Assembly: GCA_029204225.1 (NCBI GenBank)
Contig: CM055106.1
Span: 50,537,325-50,601,324 of the forward strand
Direction: 5' to 3'
DNA: 64,000 nucleotides
DNA from: Diphasiastrum complanatum
Lineage: Eukaryota > Streptophyta > Lycopodiopsida > Lycopodiales > Lycopodiaceae
Shown: piece after piece, positions 1 to 10,865 of the stretch
Numbering within the stretch: position 1 is the first letter of the stretch
Layout: each line of letters opens with the position of its first letter
Made by a program: the position numbers and the translations under genes
Notes under the pieces: model-generated
Seen by the model: only the letters and a program-made list of their open reading frames with translations
The model's database searches: none
What the model was told of the DNA's origin: nothing

Positions 1-1150
1 TCGAGATTTTCGTGATCGGGTACAGCTTGCCACCTATTCTGGTTCCTCTGACGGGAACTTGTTAGAGAATTGGTTTGCAAAGCTTGATACTTATTTTCAG
101 ATTTACCCTAAGGCTGATCCTCAGAAGATCCAGTTAGCCGCCTTACATTTAGATGGACGTGCTGCCACTTGGTGGCGGGTCTACCGACTTGACCCTGATC
201 GGGACGGTCTCCAGTTATGGCCTACCTTTCGTCGTGATCTTCGTCATGCTATGATTGACCCTCAGTGGCTGAGCCGCCAGCGTGATATATTCCGTAGTCT
301 TACACAGACTGGTGATCTTTCTTCCTATACAGATCAGTTTATGGACCTTTCCTACCTCTTCAGCCCACCGAGCTTATTTCTCGCTACATTGCTGGACTTC
401 GTGGTGCTCTACGATACGATGTCTCTTCTTTCCGTCCACCCACACTTGTTGAGGCCATGTCCCTTGCTAGTACTTTACAGCATAAGTACCCTGATCCTGC
501 TCCCTTTCGCTTTTCCCGCCCCCGTCCATCTCTTTCACCTCTACCATCTCCGGCCCCATCTGCCCCATCCACTGTCGTCCCGACCTCTTCTCTTACTTCT
601 CCCGCTCCTCGCCCTCCCCCTCCTCGTCCTGCTTTTGTCCGACGTTACACGTCTGCAGAGTTCGCTGACATTTAGCAGAAGCGTCTTTGCTTTCGTTGTA
701 AGAGTCCTGACCACATTGCCCGTGATTGCCGCCAGCCCCTGCCTACTTCTACTGCTGTTTTCTACCATGAGGGCACTACCCCAGATGAGTCCGATATCTA
801 CATTCATATATCTGATGAGCCTGATCTATCTCCTGAGCCTTCTACTGATTTACTTCCTGCTACTTGCCATGCTCAGCTTGCTTATGCTACCTGGACAGGG
901 TGTCCCGGTCCTCGCTCCATTCGGCTACGTGTGCGCATTACTGGTCGTGAGTATATTGCTTTAGTTGATACCGGCAGCACTCATTCCTTTATCAGCAGTT
1001 ATGTTCTCAGCCGGATACGCGCTTCACCTATTCCTGCTCCACAGCCTCTCACAGTCGAGGTTGCCAGTTCTCACTCATTTCCTAGTTCTCAGATGTTTCA
1101 GGGATTATCCTACTGCATTGGTGATTTTTCTGGACAGGCAGATCTTATAT
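1..1150 (+). pseudogene. Ty3/Gypsy chromovirus gag and protease (broken)
   Basis: This is the capsid/nucleocapsid and aspartic protease part of a Ty3/Gypsy retrotransposon, cut at its 5' side by the window edge. The capsid region (59 to about 350) has the typical plant Gypsy pattern ENWFAKLDTYFQIYP and LDGRAATWW. The frame changes near 360, and a proline/serine-rich linker follows (460-670). A CCHC zinc knuckle CFRCKSPDHIARDC lies at 688-729, just after an in-frame TAG at 673. The protease active site is LVDTGSTHSFI near 961-995. A second frame change near 1150 leads into pol. With two frameshifts and a stop it cannot make a full polyprotein. Family assignment is firm; lineage within chromoviruses is not resolved. 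Confidence 0.9.
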
Positions 1151-1202
1151 CATTCCTCTGGAGCGCTATGACCTTATCCTTGGTGCTGATTGGTTTGCTT
1201 CA

Positions 1203-3196
1203 TTGGGAGCGGTTACTTTGGACCTGGCTCAGCAGACATTGACATTTGTTCATGATGCAGTGACCCACTCACTTGCTGGTATTGATTCTCAGGCAGATTT
1301 CCAGCTGATCAGCGGGAAGCAGTTTATCCGCAGCCTACCTAAGGCTCATTGTGCAGCTTTATTATGTGTTCAGCGTGCTGCAGCAGTTTCTCCAGTGACT
1401 ACCTCTCCTCCAGCAGCTGTTCCTCAGGTGATCTCTGACTTATTACATCAGTATGCATTTGTCTTTTCAGAACCTACGACGCTACCACCATTACGTGATG
1501 TGAACCACCATATTGATTTGCGTCCTGGTTTTGCTCCTCCCTCCCGGCCTCCTTACCGTATGTCTAAGTCTGAGCGTGATGAGGTTGAGCTTCAGATTAC
1601 TGCTTTACTAGATCAGGGCCTTATTGTTCCTAGTCACAGTCCTTTTGGTGCCCCTGTTCTCCTTGTCAGTAAGAAAGATGGTTCCAAACGCCTCTGCATT
1701 GATTATCGTGCCCTCAATAAGTTGACCATCCGTAACCAGTATCCTATTCCTCACATGGATGATCTCTTTGACCAGTTAGGCACCTCTCATCTTTTCTCTA
1801 AGATAGACTTACGTTCCAGCTATCACCAGATTAGGATGCATCCTTCGGACGAACACAAGACTGCGTTTCGTACCCATCTTGGTTTGTATGAGTTTTGTGT
1901 TCTTCCTTTTGGTGTTACTAATGGTCCACCTACGTTCCAGAATGTGATGAATAACATCATGCGTCCTCTCCTTGGTCGTTGTGTTTTAGTTTATTTTGAT
2001 GATATTCTTGTTTTTAGTAAGACTCTTGATGAGCATGTGTTACATCTTTCATCTGTTTTTCAATTGCTTGTTCATCACCAGTTGTTTGCTAAACTTTCTA
2101 AGTGTTCCTTTGCTGTTGTTGAGATTGAGTTTTTAGGATTTCTCATTTGTGATGGTCGTATTCGTTTGGACCCTCATAAGGTTCGGGCAGTCGCTGATTG
2201 GCCTGTTCCCACAGATGTCCACCATGTTCGTATGTTTCCTGGTCTCGCTACTCACCTTCGTCGTCCTGTTCCTCACTTTGCCACTGTGGCTGCCCCTCTT
2301 CATGCCCTTTTGAAGAAGTCTAGTGCTTTTGTTTGGACTTCTGATTGTCAATTCGCCTTTGACACTCTTCGTCGTGCTGTTGTGGAGGCCTTTGTCCTGT
2401 GTTTACCACAGTTTGATCAGAAATTTATTGTTGAGACCGATGCTAGTAATGTTGGTTTGGGTGCCTTGCTTCGTCAGTCTCAGTGTATTATTGCTTATGA
2501 GTCGCGTCGTTTACGCTCTTATGAGCAACGTTATTCTGTCCATGAGAAAGAGCTTCTTGCCATTATCTATGCTCTTAAGAAGTGGCGCCATTACCTGTAC
2601 CGTGTTCCTTTTGATATCGTTACTGATCATCAGTCCTTACGTTATCTCTTCTCCCAGCGTGATCTTAGTGATCGTCAGTTTCGTTGGTTGCAGTTTTTAC
2701 AATCTTTTGATTTTTCTATTTTGTATCGTCCTGGTCGTGCTAACACTGCTGCTGACGCATTGTCTAGACTTCCTGCTTTATTGAATACCCTTGTTGCCAC
2801 GAATCCTTCCTGGTTTGATGATCTTCCATCTGCTTATCTTACATGTTCTGATTTTCGTGATGTTTATAGTTATGCTCCACCTATGTCGTCTTCACCTCAT
2901 CAGGCTTATTCCATTGTTGACGACCGTCTTTATCATTATGGTTCTCTTTGTATTCCTAGTTCTTTGGGTATCCGTTCTCAGTTGTTGTCGGATGCTCATT
3001 CGTCCCCAGTTGGGGGTCATTTTGGTTTTCAGAAGTCTTATGCTCATCTTAAGGATCATTTCTATTGGCCATCCCTTAGGAAAGAGCTTGTTGTACTTAT
3101 TCGTACCTGTCCTTTCTGCTTACGTAATAAGTACTCCCGTGCTAAGTCCGCTGGTTTGCTTCAAAGTTGGCCTATTCCTCACCGCCAGTGGACTGA
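1203..3196 (+). pseudogene. Ty3/Gypsy reverse transcriptase, RNase H and integrase N-terminus
   Basis: One long open frame encodes reverse transcriptase, RNase H and the start of integrase of the same chromovirus. RT is recognisable from VSKKDGSKRLCIDYRALNK and the catalytic motif VYFDDILVFS near 1987-2016. RNase H keeps its acidic residues in ETDAS, HEKELLAI, TDHQSL and NTAADALSR. The integrase zinc-binding HHCC module follows (GGHFGFQKSYAHLKDHFYW, then CPFCLRNK, about 2995-3130). The frame is intact over about 660 codons, which suggests fairly recent loss of function. It leaves homology at about 3196, where foreign antisense sequence interrupts the integrase. Confidence 0.93.
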
Positions 3197-3197
3197 T

Positions 3198-3402
3198 ACA
3201 ACACAGTCTGGACACTCTGCATGGTATTGGTTCTTAACTTTACAATCAACCATGAAGTGGCCAGTTTCACCACAAATAAAACAATGGTTGCTCATTGGTC
3301 CTATGGCAATAGCATAACCATCTTGGATGGCTAGCTGTGCTGGATTTTCCGGTGGTGTGGAATACTCATCCCGTTTGCGCGAGCATGAGTTGTCGGTGTG
3401 AT
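3198..3402 (-). other. Antisense insert with CCHC zinc knuckle inside integrase gene
   Basis: About 205 bp sits where the integrase should read straight from RQWTD into the [13 protein letters not shown] segment. On the minus strand this stretch is open and encodes the CCHC zinc knuckle CFICGETGHFMVDC, plus a second CxxC pair (CPDC) near its C-terminal end. The motif fits the nucleocapsid CX2CX4HX4C consensus exactly. Its sequence differs from the zinc knuckle of the host element. I see no clear terminal inverted repeats; a shared TGAT at the two junctions may be microhomology. The parent gene is not identified: it may be another retroelement gag or a host zinc-knuckle protein. Boundaries are accurate to about 10 bp. 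Confidence 0.65.
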
Positions 3403-4250
3403 TCATCATTGGCCTTCCCCGCACCCGTCGTGGTCACGATTCATGTATGGTGGTAGTTGACAGGTTCTCGAAACAGGCACATCGTCCGCAGTACTATCAC
3501 AGCAGAGCAGTGTGCACGCTTGTTCCTTTCAGAGATATTTCGCCTACATGGGTTTCCTCGTACTATCCTTTCTGATCGAGATAGTAAGTTTACATCATTG
3601 TTCTGGACAGAGCTTATCGTATATTGGATGTACAGCTTTTTATGGGGTCTGCTTATCATTCTACTTTTGATGGGCAGTCTGAGGTCCTTAACAGGATCCT
3701 TGAGGATTATTTGCGCCATTTTGTTACTCCTTCAGGGAAGGATTGGGATCAGCACTTATGTTTGGCAGAGTATAGCTATAACAGCTTTGTTAGTACCAGC
3801 ACCTGGCGTTGCACCATTTTTATTATCTCATGGTTATGCACCTCTTTTACCTGGTATTCCTCTTCCTCCCGAGGATACACCTGTGACACTGTCTTCATTT
3901 CTATCAGGTGCTCGCGAGCTTATTCTCCAGGCCAGTTCCCATTTGCGCAGGTCCAGCAGCGTTATCAGGCTTCAGTTGATCGTCATCGACATCATGTTGA
4001 GTTTCATGTTGGTGATATGGTATATCTACGCCTACGGTTTGCACGTCATCATTTTATTCAGGGCCATGCTTCTACTGAGAAGCTTGCACCATGTTATTAT
4101 GGGCCTTATTGTATATTGGAGGTTCTTAGTCCAGTTACATATCGTCTTCAGCTTCCTGCTTCCACACGTGCCTGTGATATATTCCATGTCAGTTTATTAC
4201 GTGCTGCTATTGAGGATGATGCTCCTCGTGATGCTGAGTTTCCTACTGCA
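3403..4250 (+). pseudogene. Ty3/Gypsy integrase core and C-terminal region (broken)
   Basis: Integrase resumes after the antisense insert with [11 protein letters not shown] and [11 protein letters not shown]. It changes frame near 3480 to [20 protein letters not shown] and the catalytic segment [10 protein letters not shown]. Another frame change near 3620 leads to GSAYHSTFDGQSEVLNR, which carries the region of the third DDE residue. The C-terminal part includes the GPY-type segment YYGPYCILEVLSPVTYRL and the HVSLLRAAI segment near 4190-4210. At least three frame breaks are present. It was part of the same polyprotein as the upstream RT and leads into a chromodomain. Confidence 0.9.
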
Positions 4251-4252
4251 CT

Positions 4253-4489
4253 GTGCGTTTGCATCATAGTCGACGTCGCCGGCAGATTCAGTTCCTAGTC
4301 CAGTGGGATGGTCGTCCTGTTGAGGAGGCCACATGGGAGCCTATTGATGTCTTTTATCATACACCGTCACTTGCGGATCAGGCTCGTGCTCTTGCCGCAC
4401 TTGTTGATTCCTCTACATCAGCTGTTGCTCCAGTTGTTACTACACCAGATGCTGTTCCAGTTGATCCTCCAGGGCTTGCTGTTACTTGA
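4253..4489 (+). pseudogene. Chromodomain of the Gypsy integrase
   Basis: This short frame carries the C-terminal chromodomain that defines chromoviruses: RQIQFLVQWDGRPVEEATWE near 4273-4335, matching the family pattern of LVKWxG...ATWE. In this group the domain is thought to steer integration to particular chromatin marks; the target mark cannot be told from sequence. It is out of frame with the preceding integrase, so it would not be made as a fusion. It ends with a stop just before the polypurine-like GGGGAGAG at 4529. Confidence 0.85.
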
Positions 4490-4536
4490 TCCAGTCCTTT
4501 ATGGCAGTTGGGTCTTATTTTTGTGTCGGGGAGAGT

Positions 4537-4970
4537 TATGGACTCGGCTCATTACATTCGCCATGTCCATTTACATTTACTTTACTTTATGCATAAGCAG
4601 GCTTTGGGCCCTTTTTTATTCATTATTTGACATTTAGACTATATGGTTGGCCTTGGGCCCTATTATTGACATTTAGACCATATTATTGGCCTTGGGCCCT
4701 ATGATTCACTATATTGGTTATTTGGTCATATTACTGAGAGTGGGGGCCTTCTTGGAGGGCGCACTATTTTCCCTCTCAGTTTGGCCCTAGCCACTGGAAG
4801 CTTCCTTTTAGGGCTTCCTCTTGGCTATAAGTAGGGATTCTGTGTCATTTGTTACTTGGCTTATGATATGATCTCCTTCTTTAGTCTCTTTAAGCTTTCT
4901 CTCTCCTGCTTTCTAGGGTTTATGTGATGCTTTCATAGACTAAATCTAGATCAGCTGTGGCTACGTTCAT
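4537..4970 (+). mobile_element. Probable 3' LTR of the 5' chromovirus
   Basis: The stretch after the chromodomain begins next to a purine tract (GGGGAGAG, 4529-4536) and carries a TATA-like CTATAAGTAG at about 4825-4834, as expected for an LTR promoter. It contains a 39-bp tandem duplication (4627-4665 and 4666-4704) with the core GGCCTTGGGCCCTAT, and part of a third copy upstream. The exact LTR ends are not fixed because the 5' LTR lies outside the window. The 3' end near 4970 is an estimate. Confidence 0.5.
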
Positions 4971-4972
4971 AA

Positions 4973-5371
4973 CTAGGTAGATTGAGAAGAGTCTTCAATT
5001 TTGACAGCCGCAACCTCGATTTCGACAGCCGCAACTTCCTTCTTGAGTTCTTCAAAGGACATATCTAGCTTCTGCAGGTGCATTTGCACGGCTAAAATCA
5101 TCATAGATTCCTGAGAAGCTAGTTTTTCTCGATGGTTGTTCAGGTATTGAAATATTCTTTCTTGATTTGCACGAAGAACAGAGATCATGAAGGATGGGGG
5201 CAAAAGTGCTTCTGGATTATTTGAATCTGGATTATTTGGAGTCAACAGTAGAGCTAAAGTAAGTTCACTATCACCAAGAATTTGATGGAGAGATAGGAAC
5301 TGCAACAGGGTTAGGAGTAAGAGTTGAGAGAGAGATTTGTTTTTGAGTGATACTTGAACAGCCAACTGCAA
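4973..5371 (-). CDS. Hypothetical coiled-coil ORF
   Basis: A 132-codon minus-strand frame just outside the LTR. Its C-terminal half reads as a likely coiled coil (MHLQKLDMSFEELKKEVAAV) and ends with a short repeated VEIEVAAVKIE segment. It begins at a TTG rather than an ATG, has no family signature that I recognise, and no promoter is evident. It may be a chance frame in decayed transposon leader sequence. I include it because the heptad-like pattern is better than usual for noise, but confidence is low. Confidence 0.2.
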   Translation of the reverse strand: MQLAVQVSLKNKSLSQLLLLTLLQFLSLHQILGDSELTLALLLTPNNPDSNNPEALLPPSFMISVLRANQERIFQYLNNHREKLASQESMMILAVQMHLQKLDMSFEELKKEVAAVEIEVAAVKIEDSSQST

Positions 5372-5920
5372 GGTGACTTTAACTGTAAAGCAAGTGGGAT
5401 GACAATAGTCTCCAAATGCTTTTGAAGCTTTGTGCGTGCATGTGTGTAATGATGTTTGGAATATCAGTTAAGACAAATGTTGGTGAGTTTCTCCCAGAAA
5501 TAGAATGGACACATTTTTGCACATTGGCATTGCAAACCGAATTTCCATGACCTGCAGCTGAATTTGTTCAAGTTTGAGCCTTCAGAAGCTATGCTTATAT
5601 GGAGAGATCATAGAGTTTTGGTACAGAATGTACCATAGATCCAGCGGTACCAGGATCCGCGGATCCCGGTACCGCGGATCCACTTTGGTACCACGGATCC
5701 ATACTGATCCGCGGTACCAAAATATTTAATATTTTTAATATTTAATATATTAATATATTTGTTTTTACCCTAATTCCCCCCCAGCTCGCTTCATCTCTCT
5801 CCCTGCCCATCGCGCTGCTGTCCGCCCTCTTCCTACTGTCCACGCCCTCTCTGCTATCCACGCACTCCTTGCTATCACACTGTATTTGCGTTGCACAGAT
5901 CGTTTCCGCCCCTGCTACTG

Positions 5921-6232
5921 CTACTTCGGCCATTGCTGTGGATTTTCCAGCCTTCCACCTCCTATCGCACTCACGATCATCTCTGCCTTTTTTCCCCAGT
6001 TCCCTCTATAGAAATGGTGCATTCCAACCTTGCCGATCTGTGGGGTGAGGTGGACAATGTCAGGCGGGGCAGGGGCGGGGATCTGCAGCTCTGGGTGTCT
6101 CTGCCGAGTTTGTCGCAGCATCTTTGCAATGTTTGCCTCTTGCTTCCGATGCCTTTTGTTGTGCCTTCGGAGATCTTCCTCGAGCTTCCTCCTGGCTTCG
6201 CCCTCAGGCCTCGGTGGTATGTGCTCCGCCAT
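5921..6232 (-). CDS. Hypothetical basic coiled-coil ORF inside the foldback element
   Basis: A 103-codon frame from ATG at 6232 on the minus strand, wholly within the GGTACC element. The start is strongly basic and helical (EEDLRRHNKRHRKQEANIAK) and the middle is proline-rich (PAPAPPDIVH). I recognise no family. It could be a captured host exon, as Pack-type DNA transposons carry, or a remnant of a transposase N-terminus. An overlapping frame (5977-6237) is less protein-like. Confidence 0.25.
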   Translation of the reverse strand: MAEHIPPRPEGEARRKLEEDLRRHNKRHRKQEANIAKMLRQTRQRHPELQIPAPAPPDIVHLTPQIGKVGMHHFYRGNWGKKAEMIVSAIGGGRLENPQQWPK

Positions 6233-6239
6233 CTCACGA

Positions 6240-6432
6240 CACCCTGTTTCTCAAACTGGCTCTCACTGGCTCTCTCACAGCCTCCCTCTCACAGCCTCCC
6301 TCTCACTGGGTCTGTGACAGCCTCTCACAATGACTCTCTCTCACAGCCTCTCACTGGCTCTCTCTCACAGCCTCTCACAATGCCTCTTACAGCCTCTCTC
6401 TCACAGCCTCTCACTGGCTCTCTCTCAGCCTC
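6240..6432. repeat. Degenerate CTCTCACAGCCTC repeat tract
   Basis: Roughly 190 bp built from repeated CTCTCACAGCCTC and TCACTGGCTC blocks of variable spacing. It looks like an unstable minisatellite inside the foldback element. The pyrimidine-rich strand keeps several frames open by composition alone, so overlapping ORFs here are not counted as genes. Confidence 0.8.
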
Positions 6433-6514
6433 GTGAGTGCCTATTTAACCCCACAGCCTGTTTCCCCATGTGCAGTTGTTGATGATCCCTCCATGTGCCC
6501 TTGTACCTGCCCCC

Positions 6515-6745
6515 ATTTGTTGCTCCCCCACGTGCTGCACTCCCATAGGCCCCATGGCCTGCTCCCCCACTGTGCCCATGTGCTACCGTACCTGCCCCAT
6601 GTATTGCTCCCCCACATGCTGCACTCCGATTGGGTCCGTGGTCTGCTCCCCTACAGTGCCGATGTGACGGTGTACCTGTCCGGATTTGCTGCTCCCCCAC
6701 ATGCTGCACTCCCATTGACCCCAAGGTCTGCTCCCCCACAGTGCC
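6515..6745. repeat. Tandem repeat around GCTCCCCCACATGCTGCACTC
   Basis: At least four related units carry TGCTCCCCCAC, ATGCTGCACTCC and GTACCTG blocks spaced by about 60-75 bp. The units differ by scattered substitutions. The tract lies in the right half of the GGTACC element and ends just before poly-T and the A/T-rich inner arm. Confidence 0.7.
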
Positions 6746-7010
6746 CCCTATACAGTCCCCCCTTTTTTCTAAACCCCAACCCTTTTTTTTTTTCTGAATT
6801 TTTTACCCTAATTTACCCTAGTAAAAGGGGTTTTTATTAGAAAATAAAAAAAAATAATAATAAAAAATATTATTATTATGGTGCCGCCCTGGTACCGCGG
6901 GTCTGAGTGCGGCACCATAATGGCGGTACCACCACTATGGTACCGGCGGTACCATAATGGCGGTACCATGGGGTACTATGGAATGTACTGTGTTTTGTAC
7001 GTATGTTCCA

Positions 7011-9239
7011 TATGTACCCATCCCATATGCTATGGAGCTATGGGAGAGACATGAATAGTTATGGGGAAACTCATTCCCCAAATCCATGTTTCCCGTCTTG
7101 GGGAAGCATTTCTTAAATATGTTATGCAGGTTTCAAAAACATTTCCTCCAATCAAGGAAACATCTGAGAAAATAAATTTCCTCATACTACAAGGTGAAAA
7201 GCTCTTTTTTACTCTGAAATGCTTGGTTTTTGGCGAATTTGAATTATTTTTCATTTATTTCCTCTCCTTAGTTTCACTCTTCCTCCTGAGTCCTATGTAT
7301 AGTTCTCTCCAAATCATTCAGTGCATCTATTTTTGATGATACTGATTGGAGTGATTAAGTATTTCTGCATTCCCCATATCTTGCTTCACGTTTCCCGTTT
7401 CCCAAGGGGTCTATGTTTCCCACTTGTGGAACATTTTTCAGAACTAATGATATATGGCATGGAACTTCTGAGAAACTTCTATGCTGGAGCATAGTGAATA
7501 ATATACCCTTCTATACTGATCTCTTTGGTGGTGCAATTCTCTGATTTCTAGCAGGTATTTGAGATTCTTACCAGACCTTTTCATAAGGTTTCTGTACAGA
7601 CTGATGTGATTTTCTGAGAGCAATTTAAGTTGCCAGGTGAGCGGCTGGGCCACCTTCCCACCCAAAGAGTGACAAGACGAACCCACCTTATATGACTTTT
7701 CAAAAACCTAATAAGAGCGGACATCTGTGTTACTGCATTTTGGAAGCTCCTCATTGGCACCTTTTTAAGCAAGATCTTGCAACCTAGAAGTGCAGACAAG
7801 GGGACTTAATTGAAGGGTGTACAAACTTGGTTTTTCAGGAATTCTGCCATGCTCCCATATTTTATGTACCTAGTAAACTACCTTGATTCCTGGAGGCTTT
7901 ATAAGTGCTGCCCCTGTATCTTCAATGAGCAATTGCAGGACCTCATTGCCCTCTCAAACCCCTAAAAAGCTCATGTTTTTTTATCAGATTATAGAAATTA
8001 GCATTGATAAGAATCGTTCGTTTTGAACCATAATCAAGCATTACAACACATGTTTTCCCCCGATCTCTGCTTGTGGATACAAACTTCACGAGATACAACA
8101 TATGCAGCAGTACTTTTTCCATCTTATGGTTTTGGCTTGTTATTATAGGCAAGTCTAAGTTTCATATCTTGGAGGGCTTTCACTTAATAGATACCTGACG
8201 GCTATCAGTCGAGTTTTCACTTACAGGACATTTCACAAATTCTGCAGGCTTCTTCTTTGATTTGCAGACTATCTCTCTTGGTTGGATTCAGGTTTTCGCC
8301 ACTCTAGCAGTGGTAAGAGGACCTTTGTCTGATCATAATATTAAGCAGTTTGATGAAACTCTTTGCATTCCGTTTGAACCTTTTACTTCTGAGAACATAT
8401 CATTGCTGATGGCTGAATGTCTATTAGACCAAGCAGTTCATATGAGAAGTAGTCACACAATCATGGAAGGCTGCTAGCTCTCATTGTTGTCTCGGCTAGA
8501 GGACCAAGAGAGCTACTGAAAATTGTGGATTCCGATTATCTTTTGGCCTTTAAGGCTTAATACAGTCCTGTTCTTATCTTTTTTGAGCAATTCACCATTG
8601 TTTTATATGGACTCATTGCTCATAAAGATATTCTTATTGAAGTGAAGCCACAAGATTAGCTCCAATGTAAAAGGATGGTAGCATATCAAAAGCCAAATTT
8701 GTAAGCTAAGGAAGCTATCACACAATTGACTATACTATGAACCTTCTATGATAAAGAAGTAAGTATTACTAAAAGCGGCAATGCGGCAAACATTTAAAGT
8801 TCACCTTGTAATAGTACCAAAAAAGTGACGATGCTGCAGACCATTACATAAATATCAACTCCATGTGCACCGTCCAATTTCTAGCATCTCTCCCATAATC
8901 CTAGCATCTCTCCCATAATAAGTGGCGAAACTCATTGCCTGTTCAAAGAATCTCTTAATCCCAAGGATTGAAATTGAGACTTTCTAGCCAAAGGGATTGA
9001 CTTAAATAATTTCTTCATCCACTTTGATGTTGGCCATAAGAAGGCTGATATATCTAAAGGGATCCTCAACCTCCAAATTTACATGCTTGTATGAAGGTAG
9101 ACAGTTAAGGAGCAAAATAACAATTTTCCAAGAGACTTTCTTTTCCTCCAACATATTTTTCAGCATATGTATGCGTTTTTCAGTTCCTTTTGTTTTCTTA
9201 ACCGCATTATAAGGGGGTTGTGATCAGCGTGGGGGGGGG

Positions 9240-9294
<55 letters not shown>

Positions 9295-9635
9295 GTGCTG
9301 CAACTTCTCGTGAGATTCAAGAGCATTGGATTCAAAGGAGAGAATCTAGAATTTGTAGTCAATAGACAGTGGGAATTTAAGAATATCGTTCATCACATAG
9401 AATGTCATAGAGAGACTTAGCTAGTTAAGGACATGGAATTACCATAGCGCTTTGTACTGTACTGACTGCAGTCAAAATATCTCATGATTACCATACAGGT
9501 TTTTGGAACATATTATATTGGTACTGCCCTTGGCGATCTTCAGGGTAAACATGGATCGTACTCTTTTTATATGTCTACTGTGGTAGGGCGATTGGTAAGC
9601 TTTCAAAGATGTGTACTTTGAGAATCCCTATTTCA
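7011..9635. other. About 2.6 kb without a recognisable gene
   Basis: No frame here has a family signature or convincing codon structure. Minor features are a 19-bp direct duplication of CTAGCATCTCTCCCATAAT at about 8881-8919 and a poly-G plus (GA)n microsatellite at 9230-9292. A minus-strand frame at 7943-8152 looks somewhat protein-like but matches nothing I know. The stretch is probably old, decayed transposon or intergenic DNA. Confidence 0.6.
9230..9292. repeat. G-tract plus (GA)n microsatellite
   Basis: Twelve or so consecutive G bases (9231-9242) run into about 25 perfect GA dinucleotides. This is a simple-sequence repeat, probably polymorphic. Confidence 0.97.
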
Positions 9636-9639
9636 ATGC

Positions 9640-10495
9640 AGTATACTCATTTTATGAACGAAAGCTTTGAGGCTTTGAAATATTTTGTCTATTGTGCCCG
9701 TACTAAACATAATCAATCCAAACAAATCGTATTTTTTTCAGATGGATGGTAACGTTACTGTAGGAGTATTTTACTAGGACAATAGATTGATTGCTTTTGA
9801 GAGCAAATAATTGGACCCAACTAGGTGTAGATATTCTACAGATTAGAAGGAAATTTTTGTGGTCATTCACACTTTAAAGATTTGAAACAATATTTGTATG
9901 GATCCATGTTTATTGTGATGAGGGATCATCAGTCCCTTATATATATCAATGATGTTGTGGACCTGAGAGGCCATAAGGTTAGGTAGCTGAGGAAAGCATT
10001 AGAATGGCTCAAGATTGAGCGCTACTCTATGTCAACCGAAGTCGTTCCCTTCAAGAATTTGAGGTCAGAGATTGGGTATCTCCCAAAATATTCTAAGATA
10101 CTACGAAAGGGGGAATGCGCAAAACTATCTCTTTGATATGGTAGTCCTTACAAGATTGTAAAAATAGTCAATCGTTTTGCTTATCGACTAGATCTTCCAA
10201 AAGGGAGTAAAGCTTATTTTGTATTCCATGTCAATCACATAAAAGAGCGACTGGGTGGAAGTGATAACCTTATCTCAAAAGGTGAACTAGTTTTTTTAGA
10301 TTTTGCATCCTTTGTACTCACGAAACTAGAGGAAGTTGTTGATTTGGAATGTTATTAGTTGAGAAATTATTTGGTTTTTAAACATTTGATTCGTTGGAAA
10401 GGTAAGTTTGATGAGGACATCTGGGAGAAAAAGGTTGTCTTGATAGTTAAATTCCTGAGGTTCCTCCCTTGAGAAGGAATTTCTTTATTGGGAGG
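9640..10495 (+). pseudogene. Chromovirus relic: RNase H, integrase tail, chromodomain
   Basis: Heavily decayed Gypsy pol. RNase H is seen at about 9730-10010 (KQYLYGSMFIV then RDHQSLIYI). The integrase GPY region follows at about 10120-10250 (SPYKIVKIVNRFAYRLDLPK, then FHVNHIKERLG). A chromodomain lies at about 10375-10440 (FKHLIRWKGKFDEDIWE). The integrase catalytic core between about 10020 and 10080 is missing, so this is an internally deleted copy. Stops and frameshifts are frequent. It ends at a purine tract before the LTR at 10499. Confidence 0.8.
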
Positions 10496-10498
10496 GAA

Positions 10499-10865
10499 TG
10501 TTATGTATCATAATAATTCAGTTGAGGTGACAATCTTAGTAAGAGACGGAATGTTGGTCTGATGTTGTCGACGTTCTTGGTGCCTCGTGTCATCACTTCA
10601 AGTTGCCTCGTGTCACAGAGCTAAGCGTGGGGTGGGACCCACTTGTATTATGTATATAAAGGTGGGAAAGCCCTTTACCATGCATTCAATCTACCTGAAA
10701 GCTGGTGGATGATACGAGCATGTGCATAGTCAGGATGTATCTCTAGCCGTGTAGATGGTGCCAAAGCGCAATGGTCAGTGATATTGGACATTAGTTGTTG
10801 TTCGAGGCTTGATCAGGCCAGACTCGATGCACGAGCGTGAGTTGGTCGTGACTTAATAGATGGGC
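10499..10865 (+). mobile_element. Probable 3' LTR of the 10-kb chromovirus
   Basis: The LTR begins TGTTATGTATC directly after the purine-rich GGGAGGGAA, in the expected place after the chromodomain. A TATA box (TATATAAA, 10653-10660) sits about 155 bp in. It also holds two GTGCCTCGTGTCA / GTTGCCTCGTGTCA repeats at about 10580-10615. The 3' end is an estimate since no partner LTR is in the window. Confidence 0.6.

Larger units (their letters stand above)
5620..7010. mobile_element. GGTACC-rich foldback (terminal inverted repeat) element
   Basis: Both ends carry dense clusters of GGTACC, CCGCGG and GGATCC palindromes (5625-5720 and 6888-6985). The right end, read in reverse complement, resembles the left: ACAGTACATTCCATAG aligns with ACAGAATGTACCATAG. 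Inside each arm is a long A/T-only stretch (5720-5762 and 6838-6888) followed inward by ACCCTAAT-like sequence on both sides. Together this describes a non-autonomous DNA element of about 1.4 kb with imperfect, compound inverted repeats of about 150 bp. No transposase is seen and no target-site duplication was identified, so the superfamily is open. Confidence 0.55.

Noticed and set aside
541-807. Minus-strand Arg/Gly-rich ORF over the gag linker
   Set aside because: Antisense of the Pro/Ser linker of the chromovirus gag; no independent support.
2133-3237. Several ORFs over the RT/RNase H region in other frames
   Set aside because: Hydrophobic out-of-frame readings of the real pol frame at 1203-3196.
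6433-6840. 135-codon His/Pro-rich ORF
   Set aside because: It runs through the minisatellite in the GGTACC element and ends in poly-T; the frame is open by repeat composition.
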